Below, piece after piece: positions 48,429 through 57,407 of a DNA stretch of 62,537 nucleotides. Origin of the DNA: Methylococcaceae bacterium (GTDB lineage: Bacteria > Pseudomonadota > Gammaproteobacteria > Methylococcales > Methylomonadaceae). The stretch lies in the NCBI GenBank assembly GCA_006844585.1, contig SPJM01000345.1, positions 1 through 62,537 of the forward strand. Reading direction: 5' to 3'. The stretch's first letter is position 1, and every line of letters begins with the position of its first letter. The position numbers and the translations under genes are program-made. A model generated the notes under the pieces. That model was not told the origin of the DNA and did no database searches. It saw nothing but the letters and a program-made list of their open reading frames with translations.

Positions 48429-50123
48429 TTAAGTCACCTTAGAATTATATTTCCGCTGATGATGCTTATCATCCTTAAAATCACTCCATATCACCACATC
48501 TTCAACGAAATAATCATAAGCCCGCTTAGGTTCTTTAGTCGAAGCCTTGACCTCATCGCCATAGTGCTTCAAATCCAGAATGGTCAAGGTTCTCAATACG
48601 CCGCGACGGCGGTATCCGGATTTTTTTCTGGGTACGATTTGATCCCGCCAGGTGCCTAGATTGATATAGGTGGCGTTCGGGTTATGTTCATCGCTGTATG
48701 GCTTGTTGGATAGATTCAGTTCTTCCTGCAAGGGGATATGGGTGTGGCCTTCGATATGTAATTGGAAGTCATAATGCCGGTATTCCGGTTTAAAGGCTGG
48801 GAATTTTAGCATTTCGCAAAAACTGACGCCTTTGCTGTGATGTTTGCTGAAGAAAGCTAAAACTTTCAACCAAGGAGCGAGAGCCTTTATTTCCAAGCCG
48901 TGTCCGAAGGCTTTCATCCAGTCCATAATTTTGCGTGTAATAATAAACCCTATACGTCTTAAAAAAGGCGAGGTTTCCAGGGTAAATGGGCAGTCCAACC
49001 AATTGGTCAGGCATTTATACAGGGTTTCTTCGATAACAGTTACAACCTCATTACCTTTTTTTCTCTCCCGAAGGCTTTTGGTTTCTTCTAATATGCGGGT
49101 TAAGGCTAAATAAGTGGGTCGATAAAGATCCAGTTCATCAAAGATGCTGTTTAAGTCCACTTCTATCGCTTTGATGTCAGGGTCTGTTTTTCCTTTTTCA
49201 TTAATATCGTTTTTAACTTCATAGATAAAAGTAGATAGCACGCCGGCCGCTACTGAATCCCCGAAACAAGGTTCAAAAAAAGGCGAGAATTTCAGCGCTT
49301 GCCATTTTTCCATTTGCCATCCATCACTGGCGGACCAACCTTTTTTACCACAGATCGCTCGGCTGTTTTCTTTATCTCGCCATTGTCCGTGGGTGGTGAA
49401 CAGGCGAAAGCCGGTGTCGCCATAATAGAAAGGTAAGTAAGGCGCCGTGTTTTTGTCGGCAAACATGGATTCATCGCCATACATTTTGCCAATCGCTTCA
49501 CGTTCGGAGTCGGGAATGGCATCCAGTTTAATGCCCAGACCTTTTTCATAAAACATTTTTAAGGCATCCTGCACACAAAACATTTCTTTATCATGGTTAC
49601 CAATGGTAATCACAATTTTGACATTCTCTTTCTTGATGCCTCGGTATCCGGTCATCATTTCATGCTCATTACAATGCGCCTGAGTGTCTTTTTCCAGGTC
49701 TGTAGCCAGGTCGCGTAACAGTTTGAAAAAACGTTCGTGCTTATCTAACACGGCCTGAGTGATTTCTTTGACTGCTTGAGCAAATTCGGCTTCTTTTTCA
49801 CGTTGCCAGGGATAAATATTTTTTTTCGCCCAGTGACCGCTGCGAATAATATCGACAATATCGCCGTCCAGAATAAATACGACTTCATCGATAAAATAGG
49901 TGGTGCAACGTTGTTTTAAAGTATTATAAAAAGCTTCCCAGACTCTATCGCTGAGATTCTGTATGCCTACTGTGGCGTCGGTTAAATGGATATCGCTGAT
50001 GCTGACGCACAAACGATTGCCCCGGTTTTCGGGTGCATTATAGATATAAGGCAACTCGCTTGCGGCTATGTCGCGATTACCCCCGAACATAGCCTGACAA
50101 CAGCTTTTCAGTGTTTCTTTCAT
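48429..50123 (-). CDS. Calcineurin-like metallophosphoesterase
   Basis: Binuclear metallophosphoesterase of unknown substrate. Seen: SISDIHLTDATVG near residues 40-52 (D-x-H), FILDGDIVDIIRSG near 83-96 (GD-x-x-D), ITIGNHDKEMF near 173-183 (GNH), TTHGQWRDKE near 247-256 and HIEGHTHIPL near 466-475 (GHTH). The full metal-binding set is present. The 564-residue length is well above the minimal domain; the 200-residue helical insertion (about 265-440) is not recognised. No signal peptide. Encoded just downstream of the GMC oxidoreductase gene. Confidence 0.82.
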   Translation of the reverse strand: MKETLKSCCQAMFGGNRDIAASELPYIYNAPENRGNRLCVSISDIHLTDATVGIQNLSDRVWEAFYNTLKQRCTTYFIDEVVFILDGDIVDIIRSGHWAKKNIYPWQREKEAEFAQAVKEITQAVLDKHERFFKLLRDLATDLEKDTQAHCNEHEMMTGYRGIKKENVKIVITIGNHDKEMFCVQDALKMFYEKGLGIKLDAIPDSEREAIGKMYGDESMFADKNTAPYLPFYYGDTGFRLFTTHGQWRDKENSRAICGKKGWSASDGWQMEKWQALKFSPFFEPCFGDSVAAGVLSTFIYEVKNDINEKGKTDPDIKAIEVDLNSIFDELDLYRPTYLALTRILEETKSLRERKKGNEVVTVIEETLYKCLTNWLDCPFTLETSPFLRRIGFIITRKIMDWMKAFGHGLEIKALAPWLKVLAFFSKHHSKGVSFCEMLKFPAFKPEYRHYDFQLHIEGHTHIPLQEELNLSNKPYSDEHNPNATYINLGTWRDQIVPRKKSGYRRRGVLRTLTILDLKHYGDEVKASTKEPKRAYDYFVEDVVIWSDFKDDKHHQRKYNSKVT

Positions 50124-50143
50124 AATGATTTCCCCATTAACCT

Positions 50144-51874
50144 TTACAGGTCGCCGTTTTCATCCGGTTTGACGCCGGTGATGCCTTCGGCGACGCGTTC
50201 GGATAAGGCGCAGATTGTGGCGACCGGGTTGGCGCCGACTGCGGTGGGCAGTAATGCGCCGTCTGCAACATACAGGTTTTGATAACCGTAAACCTGACCG
50301 AATGTTTTAGGGTCGGCGCTGGTAACGCCTTTTTCAGGGGAATCGGAAACTCGGCAACCGCCTAAAGAATGCACAGTGATATTGCTTTGCATCGGCCATA
50401 GCCAATTAGGTAAGGGAACGAAAAATTTGCCGTTACACCAGGTTTTAAAACGCTCCCCTGTATCCAGTATGGCTTGATAAAGCGACATGCTGTCCTTATA
50501 AGGCCAGTCGATATTAATAAAACCATTGCCGTCTAATTTAATAACCCCGTTGCTTTTATCCAGCCCCATGCACAGCAGGACGGCGCTTTTAAAAGAGGCG
50601 TCGCCTTTCATTAATTCACTGAAAGCGTATCCGACGCGACCGGTGGTGATGCCGTGTAAAAAACGCGAGATAAAAATTTTGGCGGTGCGGATAAAAGCGT
50701 GTAAATGAGAAAGACCGGGTTTGACGCCTTCAATATACCAGGCGGCAAAATTCGGATAGCTGGCGTCTTCCAGCACGAAGGCGCGGTCGCGATTGAAATC
50801 GCTGAATAAATTGTAATCGGTTTTTTGAGTGATCACCGGGCCGTAGTTGGGGTCTAAATCCTTTTCGCCTTCAACGACAAAAGATAAGAAGTCGCCATTG
50901 CCGGAAAAATGTTGACCAAGGTTTGCATTGATATTCGGCAAGGTTTTATAGACATCCCGGCTTCTCATCAGCAATTCATTCGTACCCAAAGTGCCGGCGG
51001 AGACAATGACGCGGCGGGTGAGGGCGCTGCACTCTTTCTTGTCATCCTTCAAATCCAGCCAATAAACTCTATAACCCTGTTCGCCGTCGGCATTGGGATC
51101 ATCTTCGCCGTTTTCATTGACCGGAACGATTTTTTCGGCTAATACTTCGGTGTTAACGGCGGCTTGATATTTGTTTTCGGCCACAAACAAGTAATTTAAA
51201 TCAGTTGTGTTTTTTGAATGCGTATTACAGCCCACATCGCATTCTGCGCAGTAAGTACAGGAGGTTTGTATAGCGCCGTAGCGATTTTTTTCTTGCTCAC
51301 CGATAGCTGTTGGATTATCAAAATCATTGCCGAAAAATACATTGATATCAACTAATTCAGAGCTACGACCTTCGGATTCTGCAAACGCCTTAAAAGCTTC
51401 GGTGCGAATGATTTTGCGCCGAGGATCATCATTTTGCGGAATCGGCCTGGCGCCCAATACGGATTTAGCGGTTTGATAATAAGGTTGTAAAACGTCTTTT
51501 TTGCAACTGTCCGGCCAATTATCGTCGAACACTTGTTCCGGCGGTTGTAAAAAAACATTGGCGTAGATTAACGAACCGCCGCCCAAACCGGCGCAGATAA
51601 CCGCATCCATATGTTCAAAAAGCCGTATATCAAACATGCCGTGCGAATCTTCGCTGCCGAAATTTTTAGGACGTTTACGGCCTTCCCTGACGATGTTCCA
51701 AAAATTCCGCGCGAAATCGTGCGGTTTACGTGGAAATGAACCCATCGGGTAACGTTTTCCGCGTTCCAGCAACATGACCTTGCCCGGCCATTTTTTGGAT
51801 AGCCTGCACGTGTTGATAGAACCGCCGAAGCCGCTGCCGATAACAATCGCTTCATGATCATATTGGATAGCCAT
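50144..51874 (-). CDS. GMC-family FAD oxidoreductase, cholesterol-oxidase-like
   Basis: Flavoenzyme oxidising an alcohol or sterol-like lipid. Seen: FAD dinucleotide motif AIVIGSGFGGSINTCRLSK near residues 8-26, GLGGGSLIYANVFLQP near 92-107, and the C-terminal GMC region NITVHSLGGCRVSDSPEKG plus NLYVADGALLPTAVGANPVAT. A cysteine-rich stretch SCTYCAECDVGCNTHSKN (about 203-220) looks like an Fe-S binding site. Start ATG 51874 has GGAGGG 6 bases upstream; a further-upstream start at 51934 is rejected. 576 residues, no signal peptide. Substrate unknown. Confidence 0.85.
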   Translation of the reverse strand: MAIQYDHEAIVIGSGFGGSINTCRLSKKWPGKVMLLERGKRYPMGSFPRKPHDFARNFWNIVREGRKRPKNFGSEDSHGMFDIRLFEHMDAVICAGLGGGSLIYANVFLQPPEQVFDDNWPDSCKKDVLQPYYQTAKSVLGARPIPQNDDPRRKIIRTEAFKAFAESEGRSSELVDINVFFGNDFDNPTAIGEQEKNRYGAIQTSCTYCAECDVGCNTHSKNTTDLNYLFVAENKYQAAVNTEVLAEKIVPVNENGEDDPNADGEQGYRVYWLDLKDDKKECSALTRRVIVSAGTLGTNELLMRSRDVYKTLPNINANLGQHFSGNGDFLSFVVEGEKDLDPNYGPVITQKTDYNLFSDFNRDRAFVLEDASYPNFAAWYIEGVKPGLSHLHAFIRTAKIFISRFLHGITTGRVGYAFSELMKGDASFKSAVLLCMGLDKSNGVIKLDGNGFINIDWPYKDSMSLYQAILDTGERFKTWCNGKFFVPLPNWLWPMQSNITVHSLGGCRVSDSPEKGVTSADPKTFGQVYGYQNLYVADGALLPTAVGANPVATICALSERVAEGITGVKPDENGDL

Positions 51875-52000
51875 AAATATCCCTCCGTTTTTTATTTTTA
51901 TATCTGAACAGCCATGTTGTTTGCATTCCGGCAATCCCCGCCGGAAGATGTGCTAAAGTGCTGCTTCTGTAGGATACAGGCGCCACGCACCAATTAGCGC

Positions 52001-53545
52001 TTAAATATGCTTAGCATAAGTATCCCAAAGTTCACCCATAAAAAACTTGCCGAATTCAGCAATGGTTTTAACTTTATCGATACTGGAATCGGCATGAATA
52101 ATGTCCATTGTGGAAACCAGTTTGATGAGGTCGGTTACCCCCAAGGTCAGAATACCCGCCCCGATCACCGGCCCGGATTTATCGGTTCCCTGGTGAAGCT
52201 GGGTATACAGGGTGGTGGTGTCCGACCATAAATCAAAACCGGGATCATCACGCACTTCCTTTTTACCGGCCAAATAATATTCTTCGCCTTTTAAAGTAAA
52301 GCCCAGTTCATAAACCATCAGTTTTAGTTCAGGGTCATCGGTGGGATTGAAAAGATTGAAAACACCGCTGTGCGAGGGAATACCCATCCCCAGTGGCGGA
52401 AAATCAACGGTGCCGGATAATTGACCGGGGTGTTCCGGATTGGCGATAAACTTTTCCATTTCATCAATTTCAACGGCGGCGTGCATGGCCAACTCGGTGC
52501 CCGCCATTTTGCCTTTGCTGTTACCGTCGGCGGTATTGGTTTCACCCAATGCGAAACCGCCTTTCATGGTTTCTCTAAATGTTAAGCCTGGTTCTAGTTC
52601 TGTCATTTTGGTGATATAAGGTTCCAATGGAACCCCCTCCGTAGTCATTTCATTAAAATAGCGTTGTGCATCCAAACGCCCCATTTCGATTAGAGCGGCA
52701 TGACTGGTTTGCCCCAGATACAACGCTGAATCCAGAGGCAATGGGTGTTGCGGTTTAATCAGATGCAGAACAATGGGTTTTTGATGCCCGTAAATGGTTT
52801 CGCCTTGTTGAATGCGTTGGTTGATTTCTTTAATTTGTAAGATTTCTTTTTGCAAGGCGGCATTGGCGCTCATTTCCAGCATTTGCACATAAATATTCAG
52901 CGGTCCGCCGCGATAGCGAGGGATATTACCCATGATCCAGATCAGCCAGATTTCTTCCGCGCCTCTTTTAACCGCCTCCATTAAATTAGCATCCTGGATG
53001 AAGCCGGAATCCAGGTAAACCGTCCCATCTATCGTCACGGGCGGCAGCGTACCGGGCAAAGACATGCCCGCCACCAAAAAGTCCTCAGTCAGTTCCTGAT
53101 GGGTAATCACCTGGTTCATTTTGTCGGCGAAATTGCAAACATTAAAAGTGGCCTGCAAGCCTTGGGCGGCGCGAATTTTGTCGAAATTTATCCCCATATG
53201 CGGATAAACTTTTTCCCGAAAGCCTTTAGAGCTACCGGTTCCTTTTAAGTCGCTAATATCAATGGACTGTTTCAACGGCAACAAGGAAATGGTGTCGGTC
53301 ATGTCTAAACTGCGCCAGCGTTGACATATCTCGTCAACATCCAGGCCGGATAGCAACATGGCGAGATTTAATGAACCGCCGGAGGTGCCATCCATATGCT
53401 GGAACACTAATTGGCGTTGGAATATTTCCTGCATCGCGCCCGCCGCATAAGATAAACGCAATCCGCCGCCGGGTAGGATTAATGATCTTTTCGGAAGGTC
53501 TGGGGCGTTATCGGCAGCGCCTTGGGGAATATGAGAATGGTTCAT
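52001..53545 (-). CDS. Patatin-like phospholipase family protein
   Basis: Ser-Asp dyad acyl hydrolase acting on membrane or storage lipids. Seen: the oxyanion loop LPGGGLRLSYAAGAMQE near residues 24-40, nucleophile elbow GTSGGSLNLA near 55-64, and the Asp motif VYLDSGF (DG/DS-type) near 188-194. The C-terminal third (about 330-514) is not recognised. Start ATG 53545 has GGGAG 5 bases upstream; the reading frame stays open further upstream but would run into the preceding gene. 514 residues. Fourth gene in order from the cluster's downstream end of the oxidative set. Confidence 0.85.
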   Translation of the reverse strand: MNHSHIPQGAADNAPDLPKRSLILPGGGLRLSYAAGAMQEIFQRQLVFQHMDGTSGGSLNLAMLLSGLDVDEICQRWRSLDMTDTISLLPLKQSIDISDLKGTGSSKGFREKVYPHMGINFDKIRAAQGLQATFNVCNFADKMNQVITHQELTEDFLVAGMSLPGTLPPVTIDGTVYLDSGFIQDANLMEAVKRGAEEIWLIWIMGNIPRYRGGPLNIYVQMLEMSANAALQKEILQIKEINQRIQQGETIYGHQKPIVLHLIKPQHPLPLDSALYLGQTSHAALIEMGRLDAQRYFNEMTTEGVPLEPYITKMTELEPGLTFRETMKGGFALGETNTADGNSKGKMAGTELAMHAAVEIDEMEKFIANPEHPGQLSGTVDFPPLGMGIPSHSGVFNLFNPTDDPELKLMVYELGFTLKGEEYYLAGKKEVRDDPGFDLWSDTTTLYTQLHQGTDKSGPVIGAGILTLGVTDLIKLVSTMDIIHADSSIDKVKTIAEFGKFFMGELWDTYAKHI

Positions 53546-53559
53546 GTTGACTCCCAGTG

Positions 53560-54438
53560 TTATTCGTCCGCCGGTGGAATGGGCGCAGTGGGCGGCGATA
53601 ACCATTTTTCACTGAGTCCTAAATTAATCACTGATTCCATTCCTTCCGGCGCTTTTTTAGGCAACTCTTTTAAATCTAAGAACCAACTTTCGATATGATC
53701 ATCCAGAACACCGCTGATTGAAGGCAGATACATCGTCGCCAAAGGCTTGCCGATGTCTAAAGCCTTCATATCCTGCAGTCGGGGATGATCGCCGATCACA
53801 AAGCGGGCTTTGGCTTTACTGAACAAATTGATTCCGAAATGGGTGTTCAACAATATATCGGATTTCATCAACATGCCGCGAAAAGAACAATAATTAGATG
53901 CCCTTACTTTAACGGGCAGGCGAGTAAACTTGGGGGGTTTGATTTCCACATAAGTGACTAGTTTGCCATCCAGATCATATTGACTGCTGACTTTTTCTTC
54001 ACTGATTTTAAAGTCCAGATGACCTTGATGTTTCGGCATACCCCAAATGCCTTTGCCGCCTTTAACGGAAATTTCGCTGGAAACCGGTAAATCAATGACA
54101 TATTGCCCGGTATTGAAAAGTCGCATGAAAATGCCGGGTAACAATCGCGGCGCAGGTTTAGCGGCCCGGGTGCAGGCAATAGCGATACTGTACTCAATAT
54201 ATTTACCGATTGTGGTTTCCCGGTAATCAATCACGGTCACGATCAATAAAGCGTTTTTCCAGAGTATGAAAGGATGGATGCCTTTCGGTAAGAAATCTTT
54301 AGCTTTCTCCGGATTGATCGGAAAGATCGCCATTAAAGCTGGAGAGTTTTCTGTGCTAACGGGGAGTTTGAATGGAATGCCGTCAACCAATGAAAAACGT
54401 CCGGCGTAATCTTTAATCCGCTTGGGTATGCAAAACAT
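53560..54438 (-). CDS. Acetoacetate decarboxylase-like family protein
   Basis: Beta-barrel protein of the acetoacetate decarboxylase superfamily. Seen: two internal blocks around PALMAIFPINPEKAKDFLP near residues 34-52 and PVSSEISVKGGKGIWGMPKHQG near 117-138, the latter in the region that bears the substrate pocket (KG-x-WGMPK). In true decarboxylases a Schiff-base Lys sits in an E-x-x-x-K-x arrangement here; many family members act on other ketones or lactones. 292 residues. Starts with GAGGA 8 bases upstream. Lies between the patatin and alpha/beta hydrolase genes. Confidence 0.78.
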   Translation of the reverse strand: MFCIPKRIKDYAGRFSLVDGIPFKLPVSTENSPALMAIFPINPEKAKDFLPKGIHPFILWKNALLIVTVIDYRETTIGKYIEYSIAIACTRAAKPAPRLLPGIFMRLFNTGQYVIDLPVSSEISVKGGKGIWGMPKHQGHLDFKISEEKVSSQYDLDGKLVTYVEIKPPKFTRLPVKVRASNYCSFRGMLMKSDILLNTHFGINLFSKAKARFVIGDHPRLQDMKALDIGKPLATMYLPSISGVLDDHIESWFLDLKELPKKAPEGMESVINLGLSEKWLSPPTAPIPPADE

Positions 54439-54475
54439 AATGTCATCCTCTTTTTACGATTAGAATATTTACTTT

Positions 54476-55528
54476 TTATTTGTTCAATTCCTCCAAAATG
54501 AGGGGAAAAGTATCCTGCGCTGCATTACTGCCCATAAAAATATCCAAATGGCTGTATTTTTCTATTAGCTGCAAGCTATGGAAACCCGGTTTCAGTTTAT
54601 CGAAATAATGAAAAGCGTTAATTTGACTTTGCGGCAGGAAGCATCGATTTTGCTGACCGGCGAAAAAGGCGAATCGAGCATCGGTTTTGGGCGGTTCAGC
54701 AGTAAAATCCTGGGGCAATTGCGGAAAATTTTCCACGGAAACCAAATGGCCTTTACTCACGCATTCAGCGATTTGCCGGAAAAAACGTAAGGGGACATCG
54801 CTGAATTCCTGTTTCACCCATTCGTGGGTTTCTTCACTGATATTTTCATGTTTCCATAAGGCCGGAAACCCTGCGCCATAAGTAAAACTGACTTGTTTGC
54901 AGACGGCGTTGTTACACTCATGATGGGTGAGGTTGACCATTAAAGTAATGAACTTAGCGAACCAATTCGGCGCATCCACTCCCCAATGCGGGTTCAGATA
55001 AGGCGATATCAAAGAGACCACCGGAACAAAAAAAATCAGTTTAAAGCGCGACCAGGCCGGGACAAGCGGATGAGATGAAACGGCATTGGTGACGATAGTA
55101 TCGACTTGCGGAATTAACCCCGCTATCGCCGACATAGTAAAGCTGGTAGAGCCTTGGCAATGAATAATGGCTTTGATGGATTCCGCGCCGGTTTCTTCAA
55201 TGATTTTTTTAACGGCTTCAGGATGATCATACAAAGCGGCTTGATCCAACGTCCACTCATTGGCGGGAAAATCTATACTGGCTCGCCAGTTTTCCAGCCA
55301 GACATCATAGCCTTGCTCCAGCAAGGCATCGACAATATCGGTTTGCACCGGCGCTCTAAAAATATTGGCGCGCACACCAGCGCCATGCACTAATATGACC
55401 GGCGACCGACTGGGGGGATGATCCCGAAGGCGGACATTAATCAGATTTAACTGACGCTCGTCTCCAGTTTGAAAAGGAATAGTACGTTCATGATATTGCT
55501 CTGCTTTATTATTGTTATTGGAACTCAT
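54476..55528 (-). CDS. Alpha/beta hydrolase
   Basis: Serine hydrolase of the type often encoded beside cholesterol-oxidase-like genes. Seen: oxyanion region VILVHGAGVRANIF near residues 40-53, YDVWLENWRASID near 74-86, the nucleophile elbow IHCQGSTSFTMSA near 122-134 (C-x-G-S rather than the usual G-x-S-x-G), and a C-terminal His in KYSHLDIFMG near 326-335. Length 350, no signal peptide. First gene of the eight-gene minus-strand lipid cluster; the divergent gap upstream (55529-55812) must hold its promoter. Confidence 0.83.
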   Translation of the reverse strand: MSSNNNNKAEQYHERTIPFQTGDERQLNLINVRLRDHPPSRSPVILVHGAGVRANIFRAPVQTDIVDALLEQGYDVWLENWRASIDFPANEWTLDQAALYDHPEAVKKIIEETGAESIKAIIHCQGSTSFTMSAIAGLIPQVDTIVTNAVSSHPLVPAWSRFKLIFFVPVVSLISPYLNPHWGVDAPNWFAKFITLMVNLTHHECNNAVCKQVSFTYGAGFPALWKHENISEETHEWVKQEFSDVPLRFFRQIAECVSKGHLVSVENFPQLPQDFTAEPPKTDARFAFFAGQQNRCFLPQSQINAFHYFDKLKPGFHSLQLIEKYSHLDIFMGSNAAQDTFPLILEELNK

Positions 55529-55812
55529 TCGATCACTCCGGTTTGGAAAAGCTCATGCAAAAATCGAATTAGTAATGCCCTTTTTTCTGCCAGGGCAACA
55601 ATCAGGATGGGCGATTGATTATCAATGCATCCAGGCAAATGAATTATATTTACAGCCCTAAACTGATCTCTTATATCGCGCTAACGAGTTTAACTCCCTG
55701 ACCCTGATTGGTCAATTATTTATTGTAGAATTAAATCTTTCATCGTCCCCGTAGAATATGGATAATCGATAAGACAAATATTCACCTTAACTTTTTACAA
55801 TAAACTGAGACA

Positions 55813-56118
55813 ATGAAAAAAACATTGGTAATCGGCGCTCACGGGAAAATCGGGCAAAGACTTGTTGCATTGATGGTAAAACAAGGAATGCCAGTGGTCG
55901 CCATGATTCGGGATGCGGCGCAAAAAATCGAAATGGAAGAATCGGGCGTTGAAACAATTGTCGCCGATTTAGAGCAGCCTTTAGCTGACGAACTATTTAA
56001 AGATATTGATAAAATTGTTTTTAGCGCTGGTTCGGGCGCAAATACCGGCGCCGATAAAACCTTGCTGGTGGATTTATGGGGCGCATGCAAATTGAACCGC
56101 GCAGTGCTTCTGATCTAA
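55813..56118 (+). pseudogene. NAD(P)-binding SDR-like gene, truncated at 3' end
   Basis: N-terminal half of an atypical short-chain dehydrogenase (NmrA/YwnB-like). Seen: TLVIGAHGKIGQRLVALMVK near residues 4-23 (nucleotide motif), VVAMIRD, ETIVADLEQPL near 47-57, and KIVFSAGSGANTGADKTLLVDLWGA near 67-91 (core FSAGSGANTGADKT). Family members run to about 210 residues, but here the frame ends at residue 101 after a divergent tail KLNRAVLLI, and no remaining fragment is found in the next 130 bases. The break lies at the boundary with the CRISPR locus. Confidence 0.78.
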
Positions 56119-56239
56119 CTCAAAGAATTTAATGATAATGCTGTTAGGGCTTGTCAGTCATTAATAAATGTCTATAATCATTTCGACAAGCTTGCCAACT
56201 CAGTGGGAAGAGTGATTTTGAGTTAGTTTAACTGACAAG
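56115..56239. repeat. Two interleaved inverted repeats upstream of cas6
   Basis: CTAACTCAAA (56115-56124) is the exact reverse complement of TTTGAGTTAG (56217-56226), and CTTGTCAGT (56150-56158) of ACTGACAAG (56231-56239). The pairs interlock, and the second overlaps the -35 box and the start of the cas6 Shine-Dalgarno. This may be the relic of a small insertion or a regulatory fold. Confidence 0.45.
56151..56178 (+). promoter_or_regulatory. Sigma-70 promoter of the cas operon
   Basis: TTGTCA (56151-56156) and TATAAT (56173-56178) are spaced by 16 bases, 71 bases before the cas6 ATG. It lies between the truncated SDR gene and cas6 and overlaps a pair of interleaved inverted repeats. Confidence 0.65.
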
Positions 56240-56249
56240 GAGGTTTAAA

Positions 56250-57224
56250 ATGTTTTGTGAAAATCAATCAACAGCTCATCTTGCGTTACCCGTATATCAA
56301 TATCAAATTGGATTTCTAGCGCCAGATGCATGTGATTTGCCGAAATACCCAGGTTCAGCCTGGCGGGGAGCATTCGGCGCGGCCTTGAAAAAAACAGTTT
56401 GCGTGGTGCGGAATACGCCATGCGCAGATTGCATGTTAGTCGATAACTGCGCCTATCCCTATATTTTTGAAACTCGGCCGCCGACGGACAGCGAAAAAAT
56501 GCGCAAATACAACGCCGTTCCTCATCCCTTTGTATTACAGATGCCAAACGGCAAAAATGAATCCGAATCGATATACCATCTCAATTTAACCATATTCGGT
56601 CATGGACAGCGGTTTTTCCCTTATTTTGTTCATGCATTACAACAAGCCGGGCAAAACGGCATCGGCGGGCGGCGGCAACGCTTTGATTTACAGACCGTGA
56701 TGCAAATATCGTCCAACGGCGCAAAACAACTGGTTTATAGCGGCAACAACTTTCAAGCAATCAACAGCAACACCTTGATTGAAACGCCGGTGATGCCGGA
56801 TGCAGTGAAAATTATCATCAACAGCCCAATGCGCATTAAGCAACAAGGCAAAAACCTGAATCCGCAAACATTCAATTTCAAAGGCTTTTTCAATACCTTG
56901 CTCAGGCGCATCTCATTATTACATTATTTTCATACGGATATGCCTCTGGAAATTGACTTCAAAGCGTTGAGCCGACAGGCGGAAATGATTGATTTCTCCC
57001 AGCAAAAGCTAGAATGGTTTGATTGGAAGCGTTATTCATCTCGGCAAAAAACCGAAATGAACATGGGCGGCGTAATTGGCGAATTACAGTTGGAAATGCT
57101 GGGTAAGGAAGCATTTTGGCCTTATATATGGCTTGGCCAATGGACCCATGTCGGCAAGGGCGTCAGCATGGGCTTGGGTCATTACAGAGTAGCGCCGACA
57201 AGCTTAGTAACGTTCACGAAATAA
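56250..57224 (+). CDS. cas6: CRISPR pre-crRNA endoribonuclease Cas6 (type III associated)
   Basis: RAMP endonuclease that cuts pre-crRNA repeats to supply guides to the Cmr complex. Seen: LPKYPGSAWRGAFGAALKK near residues 30-48, a cysteine cluster TPCADCMLVDNCAYP near 56-70 as in many Cas6 proteins of type III loci, and the C-terminal Gly-rich RNA-binding loop HVGKGVSMGLGHYRV near 302-316. Length 324. AAGGAGG lies 6 bases before the ATG. A palindromic repeat follows the stop codon by one base, before the ring nuclease gene. The array it would process is not in the window. Confidence 0.88.
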   Translation: MFCENQSTAHLALPVYQYQIGFLAPDACDLPKYPGSAWRGAFGAALKKTVCVVRNTPCADCMLVDNCAYPYIFETRPPTDSEKMRKYNAVPHPFVLQMPNGKNESESIYHLNLTIFGHGQRFFPYFVHALQQAGQNGIGGRRQRFDLQTVMQISSNGAKQLVYSGNNFQAINSNTLIETPVMPDAVKIIINSPMRIKQQGKNLNPQTFNFKGFFNTLLRRISLLHYFHTDMPLEIDFKALSRQAEMIDFSQQKLEWFDWKRYSSRQKTEMNMGGVIGELQLEMLGKEAFWPYIWLGQWTHVGKGVSMGLGHYRVAPTSLVTFTK

Positions 57225-57225
57225 T

Positions 57226-57343
57226 TTCGACAACTGACTTGCCTTTTTATCCGCCTTCAGCGTTGCACAAACAGTTACATAGCTTGCTATGCGCCTGTTT
57301 GTGCGTCTTGAAGGCAAATAAAAATTCTGCGCCAGTTGCCGAA
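57226..57343. repeat. Palindromic element, copy 2 (inside the cas operon)
   Basis: Outer arms TTCGACAACTG (57226-57236) and CAGTTGCCGAA (57333-57343) pair with one G-T; further pairing joins TTTTTAT and GCCTTCA segments. The core 57265-57304 is GCACAAACAG/CTGTTTGTGC, the same TTA/CGC internal loop, and CATAGC/GCTATG around a TT loop. Relative to copy 1 (24107-24273), stem positions 3-5 differ on both sides and stay paired. Fills most of the 183-bp gap between cas6 and the ring nuclease gene. Confidence 0.78.
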
Positions 57344-57407
57344 CTTATTTCATTCCCGTTACTTATCAAGCCGGACAGCGGACTAAAAAAAACGGCATCA
57401 TAAAGGC

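Noticed and set aside
51926..51946. Hairpin TTCCGGC/GCCGGAA upstream of the GMC oxidoreductase gene considered as a terminator
   Set aside because: The stem is only 7 bp and lacks a T tract on either strand, so there is no support for termination.
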